Under the pieces are notes generated by a model that saw only the letters and a program-made list of their open reading frames with translations, was not told the origin of the DNA and ran no database searches. This document shows, piece by piece, positions 63,980 through 64,000 of a stretch of 64,000 nt of DNA. Each line of letters begins with the position of its first letter. The stretch's first letter is position 1. Both the position numbers and the translations under genes were made by a program. This stretch comes from Pseudomonas graminis (GTDB lineage Bacteria > Pseudomonadota > Gammaproteobacteria > Pseudomonadales > Pseudomonadaceae): NCBI RefSeq assembly GCF_001705435.1, contig NZ_MDEN01000058.1, positions 164,486 to 228,485 of the forward strand. The letters run 5' to 3'.

Positions 63980-64000
63980 CAGTGGGACCGGCTTCAGCCG
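63980..64000. repeat. Start of a second REP, cut by window edge
   Basis: AGTGGGACCGGCTTCAGCCG at the end of the window is the first arm of another REP of the same GTGGGACC subgroup. Confidence 0.8.

Overview
The window is a stretch of GC-rich chromosome from a Pseudomonas of the fluorescens/syringae type. The gene order matches conserved Pseudomonas blocks (thiC-tolC, waaA-SMR-oxidoreductase-aldo/keto reductase, hldE/msbA/waaL LPS core genes, waaP-waaG-waaC-waaF, glnE-aceEF-dipA-msrA, gbdR-sdaA-choXWV-betIBA). REP/REPIN repeats of the Pseudomonas type occur throughout. All calls were made by reading translations and recalling families; no database search was possible.

Layout. 1-3 kb: a truncated CytX-like permease and thiC, both leftward, with a TPP riboswitch ahead of thiC. 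3-10 kb: a TolC-type outer membrane channel, the Kdo transferase WaaA, an SMR pump, an FAD oxidoreductase/aldo-keto reductase pair and a Nudix-like protein. 9.7-37.3 kb: the LPS core locus, mostly leftward. It holds glycosyltransferase-like genes, hldE, dnpA, a mig-14 homologue, msbA, a kinase-like gene, waaL, a GT4 transferase, a carbamoyltransferase, a row of sugar-kinase-like proteins (WapQ-like, InaA-like, WapP-like, WaaP), and waaG, waaC and waaF. A 6-kb rightward gene for a giant toxin-like protein interrupts this locus at 24.2-30.3 kb. 37.4-49 kb: glnE, the pyruvate dehydrogenase genes aceE and aceF, the c-di-GMP phosphodiesterase gene dipA, and msrA. 49-50.5 kb: a REP-associated transposase gene (RAYT) between two groups of REPINs. 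50.5-53 kb: rlmJ, a candidate small RNA, a small hypothetical gene and a cysteine-rich lipoprotein gene. 53-64 kb: choline/glycine betaine uptake and catabolism (gbdR, sdaA, choX-choW-choV, betI, betB, betA), ending in REP repeats.

How the parts work together. WaaA, WaaC, WaaF, WaaG, HldE and the kinases build the phosphorylated inner core. The variable transferases, the carbamoyltransferase and WaaL complete and cap it, and MsbA flips lipid A-core. ChoXWV imports choline, BetA and BetB oxidise it to glycine betaine under BetI control, and GbdR responds to betaine; serine made further down the pathway can be deaminated by SdaA. The most unusual items are the toxin-like gene with two internal domain duplications (one enzyme-like copy keeps its putative catalytic residues, the other has lost them), the RAYT/REPIN cluster, an orphan leftward terminator suggesting an unannotated sRNA, paired operator-like palindromes before aceE, and a 21-bp-period direct repeat before choX.
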